Below are positions 33,766 to 45,318 of a DNA stretch of 64,000 nucleotides, one piece after another. The notes under the pieces are model-generated. The model made no database searches. It was given only the letters and a program-made list of their open reading frames with translations, and was not told where the DNA came from. The stretch is from Anodontia alba (taxonomy: Eukaryota; Mollusca; Bivalvia; Lucinida; Lucinidae). The DNA is taken from NCBI GenBank assembly GCA_964016985.1, contig OZ024833.1, positions 65,829,985 through 65,893,984 of the forward strand, given 5' to 3'. The position numbers were made by a program, and so were the translations under genes. The first letter of the stretch is position 1. Each line of letters starts with the position of its first letter.

Positions 33766-33945
33766 GCTTTCTCCTATTCAATAGTAATTATCATCCAAAG
33801 GCTATAAAAAGCTTTGTGATATATTTGTATTTTATATACTTTTATGATAAGCATGTATATTTCTTTCTCAATGAATATGCAGATTCCTCCTACTCTGACC
33901 ATTAGTAACACTTATTCTAACTAACTTATTACCTAAACAACAGTC

Positions 33946-34040
33946 TATAATAATAATAATAATAATAATAATAATTATAATAATAATAACGGTACTACTA
34001 CAACTACTACTAATAATAATAAAATTATTATAATAATGTC
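33946..34040. repeat. (AAT)n microsatellite
   Basis: AAT triplets with ACT/ACA interruptions. Confidence 0.93.
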
Positions 34041-34289
34041 TTCTTTATTTAGCGAGGATAATTATATTTAGCGAAGTCGCTAATGTATCAAATGGTCCTC
34101 GATAACAACAATAAAATACATGTATTTACATACTAACAAAACAAAGTATAAAGCAAGGTAACTTTAAAGATGCTATCTAGAAATCTTAAAATGCAACTAT
34201 AATGGTTTTTAAAATTTCTAATATGAGTATGTAATGTAATAAAATGTCATGCTCTAAATGGCATCTGTGTTAAATATTTAAACGTGTTT

Positions 34290-34312
34290 TTTTTTTTTTT
34301 TTTTTTTTTTAT
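34290..34312. repeat. Poly(T) tract
   Basis: A run of about 23 T residues; the sequence from 34041 to here has no recognised feature. Confidence 0.9.
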
Positions 34313-34383
34313 TTTGTGGAGAAACAAGAAAAATACATAATACCCTGTTATCTAGAGCTATGCTCCCTTTCTCAAAACATATG

Positions 34384-34700
34384 TTGCCATCCTCGGTTGC
34401 TCATTTGGTTGCGCGTCAGACTGGTGATCAGGAGATTGCGGGTTCTCACCCCCTCCTCTGGGTTGGCACCATTCTTTCGTGGAAATTTGATCATGAAATA
34501 TTTTCTACGGTCATTCACTCCCTTCCGCTGATTCAAGAAGGGGCAGTTGTCAGTTTCTAGCTGAGGAATGTGCACAATAATAAATAATGGCTTAGAGGAC
34601 TAAGCCTGTCCAGTAAAAGTGTGGTTAGGTGAACTGACCGCGCTCGACATTACCCCATTAGGCTGACTGGGCCGTAAATCCTCAACACAAACAAAAACAT
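34384..34700 (+). mobile_element. tRNA-derived SINE, full-length-like
   Basis: A tRNA-like head (TTGCTCATTTGGTTGCGCGT as A-box region, TGCGGGTTCTCACCCC as B-box region), then the body (CCCTTCCGCTGATTCAAGAA, AGAGGACTAAGCC) and tail TGACTGGGCCGTAAATCCTC with AACACAAACAAA. Confidence 0.85.
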
Positions 34701-34703
34701 GTT

Positions 34704-34790
34704 GCGGTACGCATTAGAAGAGCCTCATTGAGACAATTTTAATGAGTATCCACATGTTTTCATGTAGAAACAAATAAAAGCCCGTAGCGG
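34704..34790. repeat. HpA2 hairpin fragment
   Basis: ATGTTGCGGTACGCATTAGA / TTTAATGAGTATCCACATG form imperfect palindrome arms between the two SINEs. Confidence 0.6.
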
Positions 34791-34807
34791 GCAAGCGTCC
34801 CCCCGAC

Positions 34808-35037
34808 GTTTGTTTGTTTGTGTTGAGGTTTTACGGCCCAGTCAACCCAATGGGGTCATGTCGAGCACGGTCAGTTTTCCTAACCACACGTTTACCGGGC
34901 AGGCTTAGTCCTCCAAGCGGTTGACCAGTGTTGTGCACATTCTTTCGCCAGAAACTGACAACTGCCCTTCTTGAATCAGCGGAAGGGAGAGAATGACCGT
35001 AGAAAATATTTCATGATCAATCTCCACGAAAGACGTC
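34808..35037 (-). mobile_element. tRNA-derived SINE, lacking the tRNA head
   Basis: Inverted copy from the TTTGTGTTGAGGTTTTACGG tail through the body to TCTCCACGAAAGA; the tRNA-like part is missing. Confidence 0.82.
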
Positions 35038-35265
35038 ATAGCTTTGTTAGTAAAGGATTGTGAGTTTTAAATCCGTATAGTAGGAAGATAACCCCAAAAC
35101 CACACGCACATCTTCAGACCGTGCAGAACATACAGTGTATATGTATAGTTTCAAAATGATCGGTAGAAAACTCTAGGAGGAGTTCCGCCCATACGGTATC
35201 TATTCCAATACTAATTGGGCCCGGAAAAAACTAAGTTAAAAAAAATAGAAAAAAGTTGATAAAAC

Positions 35266-37443
35266 AAGAGGCCCACGGGCCACAAGTCGCTCACCTGAGT
35301 GAAACCGCCACTCAGACATGCAGATGGCATGCAACATTTTTCCAATCTTCTTACGACAAGGTAATGGCTTAAACATTTTTTGAGATATCTTGCTTTCAAG
35401 ATTGAAATGCTGAAATTTTCAAAATGCCATAAATAAAAAAAAAGTTCAGATATTTTCCAAAAGTCATTTGGTTCATCTACTTATCCTGTCCTTTAAAGGT
35501 TTTTTCTTTATTTTTTAGCTCTGGCAACCATTTTGTTCAGCAGAGCAGAACCATTTTAGCAATTTTGGCAAAAGGGGCATAAGAGGAACATTGGTGTGAT
35601 CATTTTGTTCATCAGAGAAGAACCATTTTGGCAATTTTAGTCAGGTGGGGTGGGGTGGGGTGGGGTGCGGGGGGGGGGGGGCGTGGGGGTAAGTGAAATC
35701 ATTTTGAAATCAGGCCACTGGCCAAGGAGGAGATGTTAAACAAAATGGCTCCGGTGGCCATTTTGTTCAGCCAAGCAGAACTTTTTAGCAATTTTGGTAA
35801 AGGGCCATAGGAGGAACATTTCTGTGAAATTACTTTGGAATCAGGACACTGGCACTGGAGGAGATGTTTTTTTTAAAGGTTTTTCAATTTTTAGCTCTGG
35901 TCGCCCTTTTCTTCAGCCAAGCGGAGCCATTTTAGTAATTTTGGTTGAGGGCCATTGGTGGAATACTTCTTTGCAAATATTTCGAAATCAAACCATTGAC
36001 CAAGGACGAGATGTTGTTTGAAGATTTTGTATTTTTTAGCTCTGGCGGTCATCTTGTTCAATGGAGCAGAACTATTGCGGCCATCTTGGATTTTTGATCG
36101 ACACAATTTTAGTTTGTTTCGATCCAGAAGTCATCCTGTTGCTAAAGAGCAAGTTTCGGCTCAAAGCGATCTAAGGTTTGAGAAGAGATGTTGAAAATTG
36201 ATTTTCAAGATGGCAGCTGTGGTGGCCATCTTGGATTTTCTATCGGCTCATTTAGCTATTTTGTGTCTCATAAGCGCCCTAATGCTTATCATGTTTCGAT
36301 TCAACTGGATTATAGAGGAGATGTCCAAAATATGAATTTTCAACATTTTTCCCATATCAATGGATAGGGCCCATACAGATGCATGGGAAGCAAATTTGAC
36401 CTTGCCGTAAAAGGTCAAATGTCAACGTAGGACCATCAATTTAGCAATTTTGGAGATCTCCTGTCTCCAAAGATTTATGCAAAGATAAGGCCCAGGGCTA
36501 TTTGGTTCTGAAGAAGAAGATTTCTAAAGGTTTTACCATATATGGGCATGGCAGCCATTTTGGTCAATAAACAGCGACCATTTTAGCAATCTTTCGTTCC
36601 CCCAACCTAAGGAGGCTCCACATGAAATTTGAGCAACATTGGCACAGAGGCTTCAGATGAAAAGTCGTTTGAAATTCACAACATTTTCCCCATACAAATG
36701 TATGGTACCCATACAAATGCACAGGGAAGCAAACTAGACCTCGCCATAAAAAGGTCAAAAGTCAATGTACGACCATCATTATAGCAACTTTGGTAGACCT
36801 CCCGTCCCTGATGATTTGTGCAAAGATTCAGCCCCAAAGCATCCTCTGTTCTGGAGAAGAAGATTTTTTAAAAGTTTTTACCATATAGGGGCATGGCAGC
36901 CATCTTGGTCAATAGAGCGCAACTATTTTAGCAATCTTTCGTTTCCCCAACCTAAGGAGGCTCCACATGAAATTTAAGCAACATTGGACAAGAGGCTGCA
37001 GGGGAGAAGTCGTTTGAAATTCTCAACATTTTTCCTCATATAAATGCATAGGAAGGCAAACTTGACCTCGCCGTAAAAAGGTCAAACGTCAATGTACAAC
37101 AATTATTGTAGCAATTTTGGTAGACCTCTCGTCCCCGATGATTTGTGTAAAGATACAGCCCAAGGCATCCTCGGTTCTGGAGACGAAGATTTTTAAAGGT
37201 TTTTACCATATATGGGCATGGCGGCCATCTTGGTCAACAATTGATCACGGCCATTTTAGCAACTTTTCGTTTTCCCAACCAAAAGGAGGCTCTATATGGA
37301 ATTTGAGCAAAATTGGCTCAGCGGCATCAGAGGAGAAGTTGTTTGAAAATGTTAACGGACGGACGGACGCACAGACACACGTACGGACGGACGACGGATG
37401 AAAAGTGATCACAATAGCTCATCCTGAGCATAGCTCAGGTGAG
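35266..37443. mobile_element. Nested CTCACCTGAG...CTCAGGTGAGC repeat element
   Basis: Starts AAGAGGCCCACGGGCCAC then GTCGCTCACCTGAG and ends ATAGCTCAGGTGAGC, so the termini are inverted. The interior has several 350-450-bp units (ATGGGCATGGCAGCCATTTT, AGATTCAGCCCCAAAGC) and a G-rich stretch at 35645-35695. The same family occurs at 28743-29704, 50511-52762 and possibly 53755-55860. No protein found. Confidence 0.7.
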
Positions 37444-38261
37444 CAAAAAATGGGAGGATAACCCAAAAACCACATGCAAATCTACAGGCCATGTAGAACG
37501 TATGCATAGTTTCAAAATGATCAGTGGAAAACTGTATGAGGAGTTGTGCCCACAAGGTATCTATTTTAATATTAATCGTACCTGAAAAACAACGTTGAAA
37601 AAGTTAAAAAAGTTGATAAAAATGATGGGAGGATAACTCCAAAGCACATGCACATCTTCAGACCATAATAAAAACATGATACAAAGCTTTTAAAGTTTGG
37701 TTTAAAACTGTAAGAGGAGTTGCGCCCACAAGCTACCCACGTCATCGAGTCATAACTGTACAAAAACTAAGTTGAAAAAGAGCAAAAAGTTGAAAAAAGA
37801 CTGTGACAGGATAACTCCAAAACCACATGCACATCTTCAGACCATGTAGAACAAAAATGCATAGTTTCCAAATGATCAGTGGAAAAGTCTAGACGGAGTT
37901 GCGCCCACAAGATAGCTATTCTAATACTAATTGAACCTGGAAAAAAACTAAGACGAGAAAGCGGAAAAATTGATAAAAAATAAAAAAGAAAATGAGGACA
38001 ACCCCAAAACCATATGCACATTTTCAGACTATAAAGAACAAGTACGCATAGTTTCAAAATGATCGGTGGAAAACTCTAGGAGGAGTTGCGACCACAAGGT
38101 ATCTAATACTAATCAAACCTGGAAAAAACTAAGTCAAAAAAGTAGAAAAAGTTGATAAAAATAATGGAAGGATAACCCCAAAACCATATGCACATCTACA
38201 GACCATACAGAACAAGTATGCATGGATTCAAAATAATCGGCGGAAAACATTAGGATATTTG

Positions 38262-38530
38262 ACTGATTGTGTTGGGGTTTAACGACACGTCAACCATTGC
38301 GGTCATTTTGTGTCGTCTCCCAGATAAAGGGAGACAGACGAGATAGTAGAGGAGACAAAAGAGAGGGACATGGAAGAAAGAGGAACAGGAAAGAAAGGGA
38401 AGAAACAGAAGAAATAAAAACATTCCTCCTCTACCTTTACCTGCCACAAGGATAGCAGGCCTTGCCCAACTGTAAGCCAATATCAGTTGGACGCCCCGGT
38501 GACATAAGATACACGACACCTTTCCACCAC
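38262..38530 (-). mobile_element. Second SINE family, sharing the 3' tail
   Basis: On the minus strand it ends GACGTGTCGTTAAACCCCAA then CACAATCA, homologous in layout to GACTGGGCCGTAAAACCTCA at the end of the tRNA SINEs. The central polypyrimidine part is distinct. It interrupts the 180-bp tandem array. Confidence 0.7.
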
Positions 38531-38830
38531 CCGACCACTCCTAAGAAAACTCTAGGAGGAGTTGCACTCACAAGGTATCTATTCTAATAGTAATCGAACC
38601 TGGAAAAAACTAAGTCGAAAAAGTGGAAAAACAGTTGACAAAAGATAATGGAAGGATATAACCAAAACCACATGCACACCTTCAGACCATGACAATAACA
38701 CCTGCAAAGTTTCAAACAGATTGGTTAAAACTGTAACAGGAGTTGCGTCCACAAGCTACCCATCTCAATGTGTCTACGGACGGACGGAATCTCGGACGGA
38801 CGGACGGACGAATCCATTTTAATAGTCTGA

Positions 38831-39526
38831 TTCGACTAACGTCGGGGACAGAAAAAACGGATATCCCTCTTATCTACAGCTATGCACCTTTTATCAAAGG
38901 AAAAAAATGCTCCTTCTCTGAACAGCAGACCCTTTGGAGAAGGGATTCCTATTTATAAACAGAGTAACAAATCCATTTCTGCTAGAATGGACTTTCTCTA
39001 AGAAGGGAAGCAACGCTCTTATATTTATTAGTAGTCTTAATTTGAGCTGTGCCTATTCACCATTAGCAGATAGATCTAGGATATGTTACAATGTAAACTC
39101 AAAATTATAAACTGGATATGAATATTTTCATCACAACATATGTTTAAATAATAGACCTCATCGACACATATATACAGTGGCTATAAAAATGAACTGCATA
39201 AAAAGGAAGAAAATTCAACCTTTACACTATAGCAATCTCAAGATTGCTTGCGAATAAACTACTCATATGTATCAAATGCTAATGGTCATAGAAATAGCAT
39301 GAAAAAGAAACCGTATATATAATGGATTTTTTCCTACTCTGCAATGTAAGTGCTGATAAGTGCTATTGTTTCATAACAAGTCATCGGCAGATACTGGTGT
39401 CCTGCATTTTTGGTACATTTGCCAAGAGGAAGTCTGGACTGGAGACAGTTGACCCACTTACGTTGGGTGGACTCTTCCTACCACAATTCTTTGGACCAGT
39501 CTATTTCCAATAGCAGGATGTCTGGT
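38831..39526. other. Spacer, no feature recognised
   Basis: AT-rich; a weak CTTTCAGAAGGG-family relic at about 38920-39010. No gene. Confidence 0.4.
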
Positions 39527-39743
39527 TAAGAGGGTCGTGCAAAAAGTTCTGTCACTAGTAGGCTTTCTTAGTTTTATCCCAGGTATATTTTAAAATGCTT
39601 CACTGCACTTGAATTGAATTGTGTGTTGAATAGCTAACGATACCCGTTTATTTCGTGCAAATTGTTTTCCAACTGACCGAGTTATTTCAAATTGAAATAG
39701 ATGCAGTCATATACACTGACCAATTTACTTGTTACATTGGAAC

Positions 39744-40782
39744 ATGGACCAGAAGACTGAAATTCGTAGCTATATTAAACGCCGCATTAGGCTTAATATA
39801 GATTCAAAGCAGATATTTAATGTATTGTGTGGTATATATGGACCTCAGACCATTTCAATACGCACAGCTTTTAGGTGGGTTAAAGTTTTTAAAGCTGGGA
39901 AATTTTCTGTTGAAGATGATACCCGTCCTGGAAGGCCTAAAACCTCTGTTACCAAGGCTAACATCGCTGCTGTAAAAATTGTGGTCGAAGAGGATGCGCG
40001 ATTGTCTTTCAAAGATATAGATAGTTGTACTGGCATATCAGAAGGCAGTGTGCAAACAATTCTGAAAAAGCGTTTGGACCTGAGAAAGGTTTGCGCTAGG
40101 TGGGTACCTCATTTACTCACTGAGGAGCAAAAGACACAACGCCTTAAATGTGCCCGGGAACTTTTGAAAACATACAAAGGCTGTAATAGTCGGGTTATTT
40201 CTAACTTGCTAACAGGTGATGAAACCTGGGTGCACATGTTCTAGCCACAAAGAAGGGCTGATAATAAGCAATGGAAGCGAAAAGATAAAAACGCCCATGT
40301 ATTGCCAAGAGAACCATAAGTTCGAAAAAGATGTTGTACGCAATTTTCTTCAATTCAAGTGGGCCAGTCGTTCAAGTGCCTTGTCCATCTGGTCATACAG
40401 TCACTGGCCGATTCTACAAGAATTCTGTACTGAAGAAAGTGAACGACCAAGCAAAGGATGGTCAGGAGTCCACCTTTTACATGAAAACGCCTCCTCTCAT
40501 AAGTGTGAGGTTGTTCAGTCTTTTTTGGCTTCTGAAAAGGTGAAAGTTTTAAACCATCCACCTTATTCACCTGACCTGAGTCCCTGTGACTTCTTTTTAT
40601 TTCCAAGGCTTAAGAAAATGCTTTCTGGAAATAAGTATACGTCTAGAAGTTCTCTTGGCAGCGCTATTTATTAGTGTCACCAACAGACACCAAAAGAAGA
40701 CTATTTATCTGCTTTTCGCGACTGGGTAAAAAGGTTACACAAATGTGTTTCAGTAAAGGGGGAATATTTTGAAGGTTTGTAA
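39744..40782 (+). pseudogene. Mariner transposase pseudogene
   Basis: Starts MDQKTEIRSYIKRRIRL with an N-terminal helix-turn-helix DNA-binding part, then a GRPKTS linker, and LLTEEQKTQRLKCARELL before the first catalytic motif TGDETWVHMF (Asp at 40218). A TAG at 40242 ends that frame. Homology continues in another frame with HENASSH (40480-40500) and YSPDLSPCDFFLFPRLK, ending KGEYFEGL at 40780. Spacing from the second to the third catalytic position is 34 residues, as in mariner, but the second position is Glu (GAA, 40483) where the family has Asp. A further TAG follows AIY near 40673. Cut-and-paste activity is lost through stop, frameshift and catalytic change. Confidence 0.93.
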
Positions 40783-41053
40783 TAATACAGCATATTGATC
40801 TACAATAGGCTCCATTTATTTCAGCATTAAAATAGTAAGTCAAGTTCGCATTTTTGGTAATTTAGGTTGTTTCAGTACTTTGATTACTGTACCAACTTGT
40901 AAGGTCATTTCAGTACACATGTCCTTTGAGCACTGTAAAGGATTGGTTCCAGGCTTATATGTAGACATACTGAAAGTGTTTTGCACAGCTGGGTCCCAGT
41001 GCAACAGCCTCTTTCTGACGACAGCTGATTGCTGCAGCAAGGAAAAAGTTTTC
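40781..41053 (+). repeat. Ngaro split direct repeat A1
   Basis: 273 bp from AATAATACAGCATATTG to AAAAAGTTTTC. Identical to A2 (45835-46107) except for two substitutions noticed. Confidence 0.96.
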
Positions 41054-41133
41054 AGTCCAGCTTTTTGGCAAATTTTTCAACTTTTTGAACATTTCAAGCC
41101 CAATTTTGAGATTATCTTGGTGCCTCCATAATC

Positions 41134-42150
41134 ATGCCACCTAGAAAGAGGGCTAGGAAGGGTCAGGCTAGGGGCCAAGCAAAACAAAATCAGCAACAAA
41201 CAGCAGCAAATGAGCCATGCCCTCAACCGGGGGCAACAGGAACACCAGAAATTGTAAGGTTATGTGGTGATGGCGGGGTTCAACAGTCAGGTAACCAAGT
41301 GTCATACTCACCTGAGATTAATGCTACAGGGTCCAGTATGTTAAATACTTGGACTAGTGCTTTGGGGGTTCAGGGGACCCCTCTAGCACAAACAATTGCA
41401 CAAAACACTCAGTCTGACTTTCAGATGCCGGATGTACGTTGTGCTGATGATGATATTGCGATGCATGTTCCGCAAGATATTTGTATTAAGATATGGAAAA
41501 ATGAATATATAAATTTGGCTTCTCTGTTAAAGAAAAATCAAAAAAGGCGTGGGGAGGAATCTGGTAATTTATTTATAAATGAACATGGCCAAATTCAAAC
41601 ACGCCCTAAAGTATTAAAAGAAATAACCAATATCAGGGAGTGGACAGATGCTTTTTTAATATTCATGACTATATATTTGAAAAAGTATCAGGATAAAGTT
41701 TTTGAATTAATTCAGTACCTGAGCACCATCAGAGAGGCTGAAAGCAGGTGTCAAAATTTAGCATGGCGAGAATATGATGCTGAATTTAGGACAAGGCAAG
41801 CTTTAAAACAGGAGCCGTGGAATAAAATTTATTCAGATTTGTGGCTTAAATTAATGACAAACACAAACAAGCTAGAAACAACTACCTTTCAATCTAAGCC
41901 TAGCTTTGCTGGCCACTCAAATCAGTCTCGTCTTGCACTTGGCGTATGTTTTGATTATAACAAAGGCAAATGCTATTTCAAAAATTGTAGATTTTCTCAT
42001 GTTTGTTTGGCATGTAAGGGGGACCATTCTGAAAACCAATGTCCCAGACACAGTCAAAATTTACAACAGAATGCATTCACTGCAAATAAGAACACTGAAA
42101 TAGATCACACTCAAAGGTCCTCCTTTCGTGGTCCATTCAAACGGAAATAA
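41134..42150 (+). CDS. Ngaro Gag-like protein
   Basis: Intact 338-residue frame beginning MPPRKRARKGQARGQAKQNQ, a basic Gln-rich N-terminus. The middle part is helical and contains INEHGQIQTRPKVLKEIT and WREYDAEFRTRQA. Near the C-terminus come two zinc-finger-like clusters: CFDYNKGKCYFKNCRFSH (C-x7-C-x4-C-x3-H) and CLACKGDHSENQC (C-x2-C-x3-H-x4-C). This pairing is typical of Gag-like ORF1 proteins of DIRS/Ngaro elements and should bind element RNA. It lies 80 bp after A1. The stop at 42148 overlaps the start of the RT region, which is read in another frame. Confidence 0.9.
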   Translation: MPPRKRARKGQARGQAKQNQQQTAANEPCPQPGATGTPEIVRLCGDGGVQQSGNQVSYSPEINATGSSMLNTWTSALGVQGTPLAQTIAQNTQSDFQMPDVRCADDDIAMHVPQDICIKIWKNEYINLASLLKKNQKRRGEESGNLFINEHGQIQTRPKVLKEITNIREWTDAFLIFMTIYLKKYQDKVFELIQYLSTIREAESRCQNLAWREYDAEFRTRQALKQEPWNKIYSDLWLKLMTNTNKLETTTFQSKPSFAGHSNQSRLALGVCFDYNKGKCYFKNCRFSHVCLACKGDHSENQCPRHSQNLQQNAFTANKNTEIDHTQRSSFRGPFKRK

Positions 42151-43773
42151 ATTTGAGCTCGGCTCCACTCCTGTAGATTTATCTGCCTTTGAGAAGGAAT
42201 TGCAAGAATATCCAGACAGACAAACAGCGGAAGAGTTGAAAAATGGGTTTAAAAATGGCTTTCACATTAACTTTGAAGGTCCTCGAAAATTGGTCATATC
42301 AAAATATTTACCTTCAGCAAATAAAGCCCCTGATATTGTCAGGCAAAAATCACGAAAGAATTGGAAGCAGGAAGAGTTGCTGGCCCTTTTCAAACTGTAC
42401 CTTTCACTGATTTTAGGGTTTCTCCTCTGGGTTTGGTAACCAAAAAACAGCCAGGTGAATATCGTTTAATACACCATCTATCATATCCAGAGGGGGATTC
42501 AATCAATGACTATATTGACCCTGACTTTTGCAGTGTCCAATATACTAGATTTGATCAAGCTGTTAAAATGATTCAGAAATTGGGAAAAGGTGCTCTGCTA
42601 GGCAAGGCTGATATAAAAAATGCATTTCGCCTAATGATTATCTCCCCAGATGATTTTCCCCTGTTAGGTTTTATGTTTGATGGTCAATACTTCTTTGACC
42701 GTTGCTTACCTTTTGGACTTTCATATTCATGTGCATTATGGGAGAAATTTGCCCATTTCTTACATTATGCTGTAAGAGAATCATGCACAGTGGGTGAACT
42801 TGAACATTACTTGGATGATTTTTTGTTTGGGGGTGAAGCTGGCACAACTGACTGTCAAGAAATTATGACTTCCTTTTTCAAGACTTGTGGAAAAATGGGC
42901 GTGCCTGTTGCAGATGAAAAGACAGAAGGGCCTCAAACAATCATCATTTTCTTGGGATTTGAACTTGATTCAATTCTTATGGAGGTACGAATTCCAAAGG
43001 ACAAAATTATGAAACTACAAAGTCTTATTGAAGAAATATTACATAAGTCCAGTATTACACAGGAGGTTATGCAGTCTCTTCTTGGCTCACTGAATTTCAT
43101 GTGCCGGGCTATCGTTCCTGGTCGTCCTTTTTGCCGCCGGCTGATAAATGCTACAAGGGGTATTACAAAGCCTTATCATCATATTCGGATTTCCAAGGCA
43201 ATGAGGTTAGATTTGCAAACATGGCTGACATTTTTCAAATCGTTTAATGGTGTCTCTGTCTTTCATGACAGGTTTTGGCTGTCAAATGCTGACTTATGTT
43301 TGTTTACGGACAGTTCAGCAAGTTATGGTAAAGGCTTTGGAGCTTATTTTCAGGGAAAATGGACATATGGTCTGTGGCCTGCTGAATGGTTTCACCGCGG
43401 TATTACTGATGACATTACAGTACTTGAATTGTTCCCCATTTTTGTTGCTCTTGAAATCTGGGGTCAGCATCTCAGCAACAAAAAGATTCTATTCAAATGT
43501 GACAATCAGGTAGTTGTTCATATCTTGAATTCGCAAACGTCAAAGGCAGAGTATGTCATGGTCTTGGTCAGAATCATTACATTAAAATGTTTGCAGCTGA
43601 ATGTTGTTCTCAAAGCGGAACATTTATCAACTTCTCGGAATGCCGTGACGGGCAGTTTATCTCGATTGCAGATGAATCGCTTTCGACAGTTGGCCCCAGA
43701 AGCCGAACCAGAGCCAGAGCCTGTTCCAGACCATCTTTGGAGCGTCTTCAATCAGGAGCCCACCAGCTTGTGA
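42128..43773 (+). pseudogene. Ngaro reverse transcriptase-RNase H, one frameshift
   Basis: N-terminal part LSAFEKELQEYPDRQTAEEL ... GFKNGFHINFEGPR is read in one frame to about 42345. From about 42350 the frame shifts by one and continues ELEAGRVAGPF, FRVSPLGLVTKK, YRLIHHLSYPEG, KADIKNAFRL, the catalytic YLDDFLFGG (YxDD, about 42812-42838) and an RNase H core LFTDSSASYGKGFGAYF. The break lies in an A run at 42341-42347 and looks like a single-base loss. Polymerase and RNase H catalytic residues are intact. Copies element RNA into DNA. The 3' end overlaps the recombinase ORF by about 190 bp in another frame. Confidence 0.92.
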
Positions 43774-44645
43774 CTGCAAGTTTGTCAGTTAATACCCGTC
43801 ATGCATATGCTACTGCATTGGCAAACTTTTCAACTTTTAGATCTAATTATGCTCTCCCTTTGCAATGGCCAGTACCTGAAACTCATATTCATGCTTATAT
43901 TACTTATCTTTTCCACAATGGTTATGCCCCATCAACAGCTGCCATGCACATATCTGCTATTAGCTTTCAACATAAAATTAACCATAATTTTGATAACACT
44001 TCCACTTTTGCCATTTCAAAAATGCTTGAAGGCTACAAGCGTCTTAGAGCCAATCCTGATAACCGTATGCCAATTATGTATAATACTCTGGTTGCTATTT
44101 GTAAAATTTTGGGGAATATCTGCATTTCTGAGTATGAAACACTTTTATTTAGAGCAGCTTACCGTTTGGCATTTTTTGGTTTGTTCCGTGTTAGTGAGTT
44201 GGTATTTACATCGTCACAGCAACCTGATCAACCATTGTAAGTATCTGATGTATTATGTACCACCAAAGCTGGGCAAAATATTTTACGAATCCGCCAGCGT
44301 AAGGCCAAATGCAATCAAACAGGAAAACCATATATAATTGACATTCCAGCTATTGAATCTACAGAATGTCCATTATTGGCCATGGAAGCGTTTCTCAAAA
44401 TTAGACCTCACAAATCAGTATATCTTTTTTGTCATATTAATGGGCAACCTCTTACAAGATATCAATTTGGGGCAGTTTTAAATAAAGCTATAACTGCTCT
44501 GAATCTACCAACAACACATTTCAGAACGCATTCCTTCCGTATTGGGGCCGCTTCGTGGTTAGCCAGCAAAGGCGTATCGTATGAGACTATCAAGAAAATG
44601 GGCAGATGGCAGTCCAATTCATTTCTCAAGTACATAAGACTATAA
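43587..44645 (+). pseudogene. Ngaro tyrosine recombinase, one in-frame stop
   Basis: An N-terminal SAM-like core-binding region (NTRHAYATALANFSTF, YITYLFHNGYAPSTAAMHIS) precedes the catalytic domain. The first catalytic Arg is in FFGLFRVSEL, then HSFRIGAASWLASKG (H-x2-R) and the nucleophile Tyr in KYIRL just before the stop at 44643. A single TAA at 44238-44240 interrupts the frame; the same frame continues open afterwards. This enzyme integrates a circular DNA intermediate, which explains the absence of LTR-type integrase and of target-site duplications. The exact start is uncertain because the ORF overlaps the RT end. Confidence 0.92.
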
Positions 44646-44710
44646 AGCGGACTTGCTCATTGCTCCTTAGCCCTATTGATAATTTGCATCATAAATTTTG
44701 ATTTCCAGAT

Positions 44711-45265
44711 GTATGGTTGGTAGGGGACTCCTACATAAATAGATTAGCAGCCCGAGCCAGAACCAGGCAGCTTGAAAGTACGGTTGGCGCTTCCAAAGTT
44801 CAGAAAGTCAAGTGGATGGGTCAGGGCGGCATGAAATGGCAACAGCTTCTACCAAAGATTCAGTATGCTGCTCTCCATAATGCTGCTCCAAAGGCAATAG
44901 TGGTTCATGTTGGTTCCAATGACTAAGCTTATCAGAAAGGGGTGGTCTTGATCCATAATATGAAGGATGACTTAAGTAATCTAGTTCAAACATTCACTAG
45001 CAGTGCCATTTTCGTTTCTGCTATGTTGCCTCGTATTGTATGGTCAGGAACACAGGTTCCAGACAAAATGGAATCCAAACGAAAATTCATTAATAGAGTG
45101 ATTCGTCGCTTTATAAAATACAATGGTAGGGGGGTCTTTATTGATCATCCAGAAATTACATCTGACACACCGGGCTTATATAAACCAGATGGCGTACATC
45201 TATCTGATATTGGTTCTGATATTTTAATGTTAGACATTCGGGAGGCTCTGCAGGATCAGTTGTGA
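44711..45265 (+). pseudogene. Ngaro SGNH/GDSL-type hydrolase, one in-frame stop
   Basis: Reads VWLVGDSYINR (block I, nucleophile Ser in GDS), GQGGMKWQQLLP (block II Gly), VVHVGSND (block III Asn), and KPDGVHLSDIG (block V, Asp and His). That is the full SGNH set. A TAA at 44924-44926 sits right after GSND, and the frame continues to the stop at 45263. The start is uncertain; no ATG lies immediately upstream in frame. SGNH ORFs are a known accessory of some Ngaro elements, with unproven role (perhaps lipid or ester hydrolysis). Confidence 0.88.
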
Positions 45266-45318
45266 ACACCAGTTTTGTTTGCGGTGGAATTTTGGGGCAA
45301 ACCAAATTATTGGTTTGT

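Larger units (their letters stand above)
35040..38830. repeat. Tandem array of about 180-bp units, interrupted twice
   Basis: Units with AGGATAACCCCAAAACCACA, TTTCAAAATGATCGGTGG and CTAGGAGGAGTTGCGCCCAC occur at about 35085-35265 and resume at 37444, continuing to 38830. The gaps are an inserted 2.2-kb repeat (35266-37443) and a SINE (38262-38530). It ends with GGACGGACGGACGGACG. Confidence 0.85.
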
